Source of the DNA: Streptococcus sp. 'caviae' | GTDB lineage: Bacteria > Bacillota > Bacilli > Lactobacillales > Streptococcaceae | Length of the DNA stretch: 64,000 bases | Direction of reading: 5' to 3' | NCBI RefSeq assembly: GCF_001937065.1 | Contig: NZ_MOWR01000002.1 | Span: 1 to 64,000 of the forward strand | In this document: piece after piece, positions 63,942-64,000 of the stretch | Layout of the letters: each line of letters starts with the position of its first letter | Numbering within the stretch: position 1 is the first letter of the stretch | Program-made: the position numbers and the translations under genes | The notes under the pieces: model-generated | The model's database searches: none | Told to the model about the DNA's origin: nothing | The model's input: only the letters and a program-made list of their open reading frames with translations

Positions 63942-64000
63942 ATGAAATTAAAAGAAACGCTTAACCTTGGTAAAACACCTTTTCCCATGCGTGCGGGACT
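63942..64000 (+). CDS. ileS: isoleucyl-tRNA synthetase (5' end only)
   Basis: Only the first 19 codons are in the window (MKLKETLNLGKTPFPMRAG), which match the conserved IleRS N-terminus of streptococci. aaggag lies 6 nt before the ATG. The gene runs past the window end. It follows the T-box leader by 88 nt. Confidence 0.9.
   Translation, partial: MKLKETLNLGKTPFPMRAG

Overview
The window is a chromosomal segment of a low-GC Firmicute, almost certainly a mutans-group Streptococcus. The evidence is gene order and protein character. The run rsmD-coaD-sepM-(nucleotidase)-(DUF1027)-rlmN-vanZ-ABC/ABC, chorismate mutase-trpEGDCFBA, prepilin peptidase-dpr-yqgQ-glcK-rhodanese-typA and murD-murG-divIB-ftsA-ftsZ-ylmE-sepF-ylmG-ylmH-divIVA-ileS matches the order I know from Streptococcus mutans. 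Dpr, SepM and the DUF910, DUF960, DUF1027, DUF1912 and DUF3165 proteins also fit. I do not claim a species.

Layout. 1-852 is the end of an rRNA operon: 5S rRNA followed by seven tRNAs (Val, Asp, Lys, Leu, Thr, Ile, Glu). 1.3-5.0 kb holds small housekeeping genes (DUF960, Ntdp phosphatase, recX, rlmCD, nrdI). 5.1-8.2 kb is a flavin locus: a flavodoxin-like FMN reductase followed by an 804-residue three-domain reductase of the fumarate reductase type. 8.4-16.2 kb contains a tRNA-Thr, small genes and a valine T-box. The T-box is separated from valS by four genes, one of them an AT-rich membrane protein. 16.4-18.1 kb looks like accessory DNA: an AT-rich HEPN-motif protein and a broken RpiR regulator. 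18.3-26.2 kb carries a lipoprotein, a DeoR/HAD/MmcQ group and a ccpN-PDRP-ppdK operon. 26.4-35.8 kb is the rsmD-to-ABC block. 35.9-38.1 kb is a MerR/dehydrogenase module bracketed by two identical 57-bp repeats. 38.1-46.5 kb has a monooxygenase-like gene, a DUF975 protein and the T-box-controlled trp operon with chorismate mutase. 46.7-48.5 kb is a second covalent-flavin reductase. 48.6-57.7 kb contains competence, peroxide defence, glucose kinase and peptidoglycan genes. 57.8-64.0 kb is the division cluster and the T-box leader of ileS.

Regulation is readable in many places. There are three T-box leaders (Val, Trp, and Ile inferred from ileS). There are also a MerR promoter with a 19-bp spacer and central dyad, a perfect 7-1-7 PerR box on dpr, a near-consensus ComX box on the prepilin peptidase gene, and dyads at the deoR and ccpN promoters. 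CcpA-type sites lie near both flavin reductase genes, and a MalR-like operator precedes the glucokinase operon.

The observations I rate highest are these. Six genes appear to have promoters so close to the ATG that their mRNAs should be leaderless. ccpN seems to start at an ATT codon. The HEPN protein is a candidate defence gene. The MerR module is flanked by repeats. The two FMN-binding flavoproteins differ at the fumarate-reductase catalytic arginine. No prophage, insertion sequence or CRISPR array was recognised.
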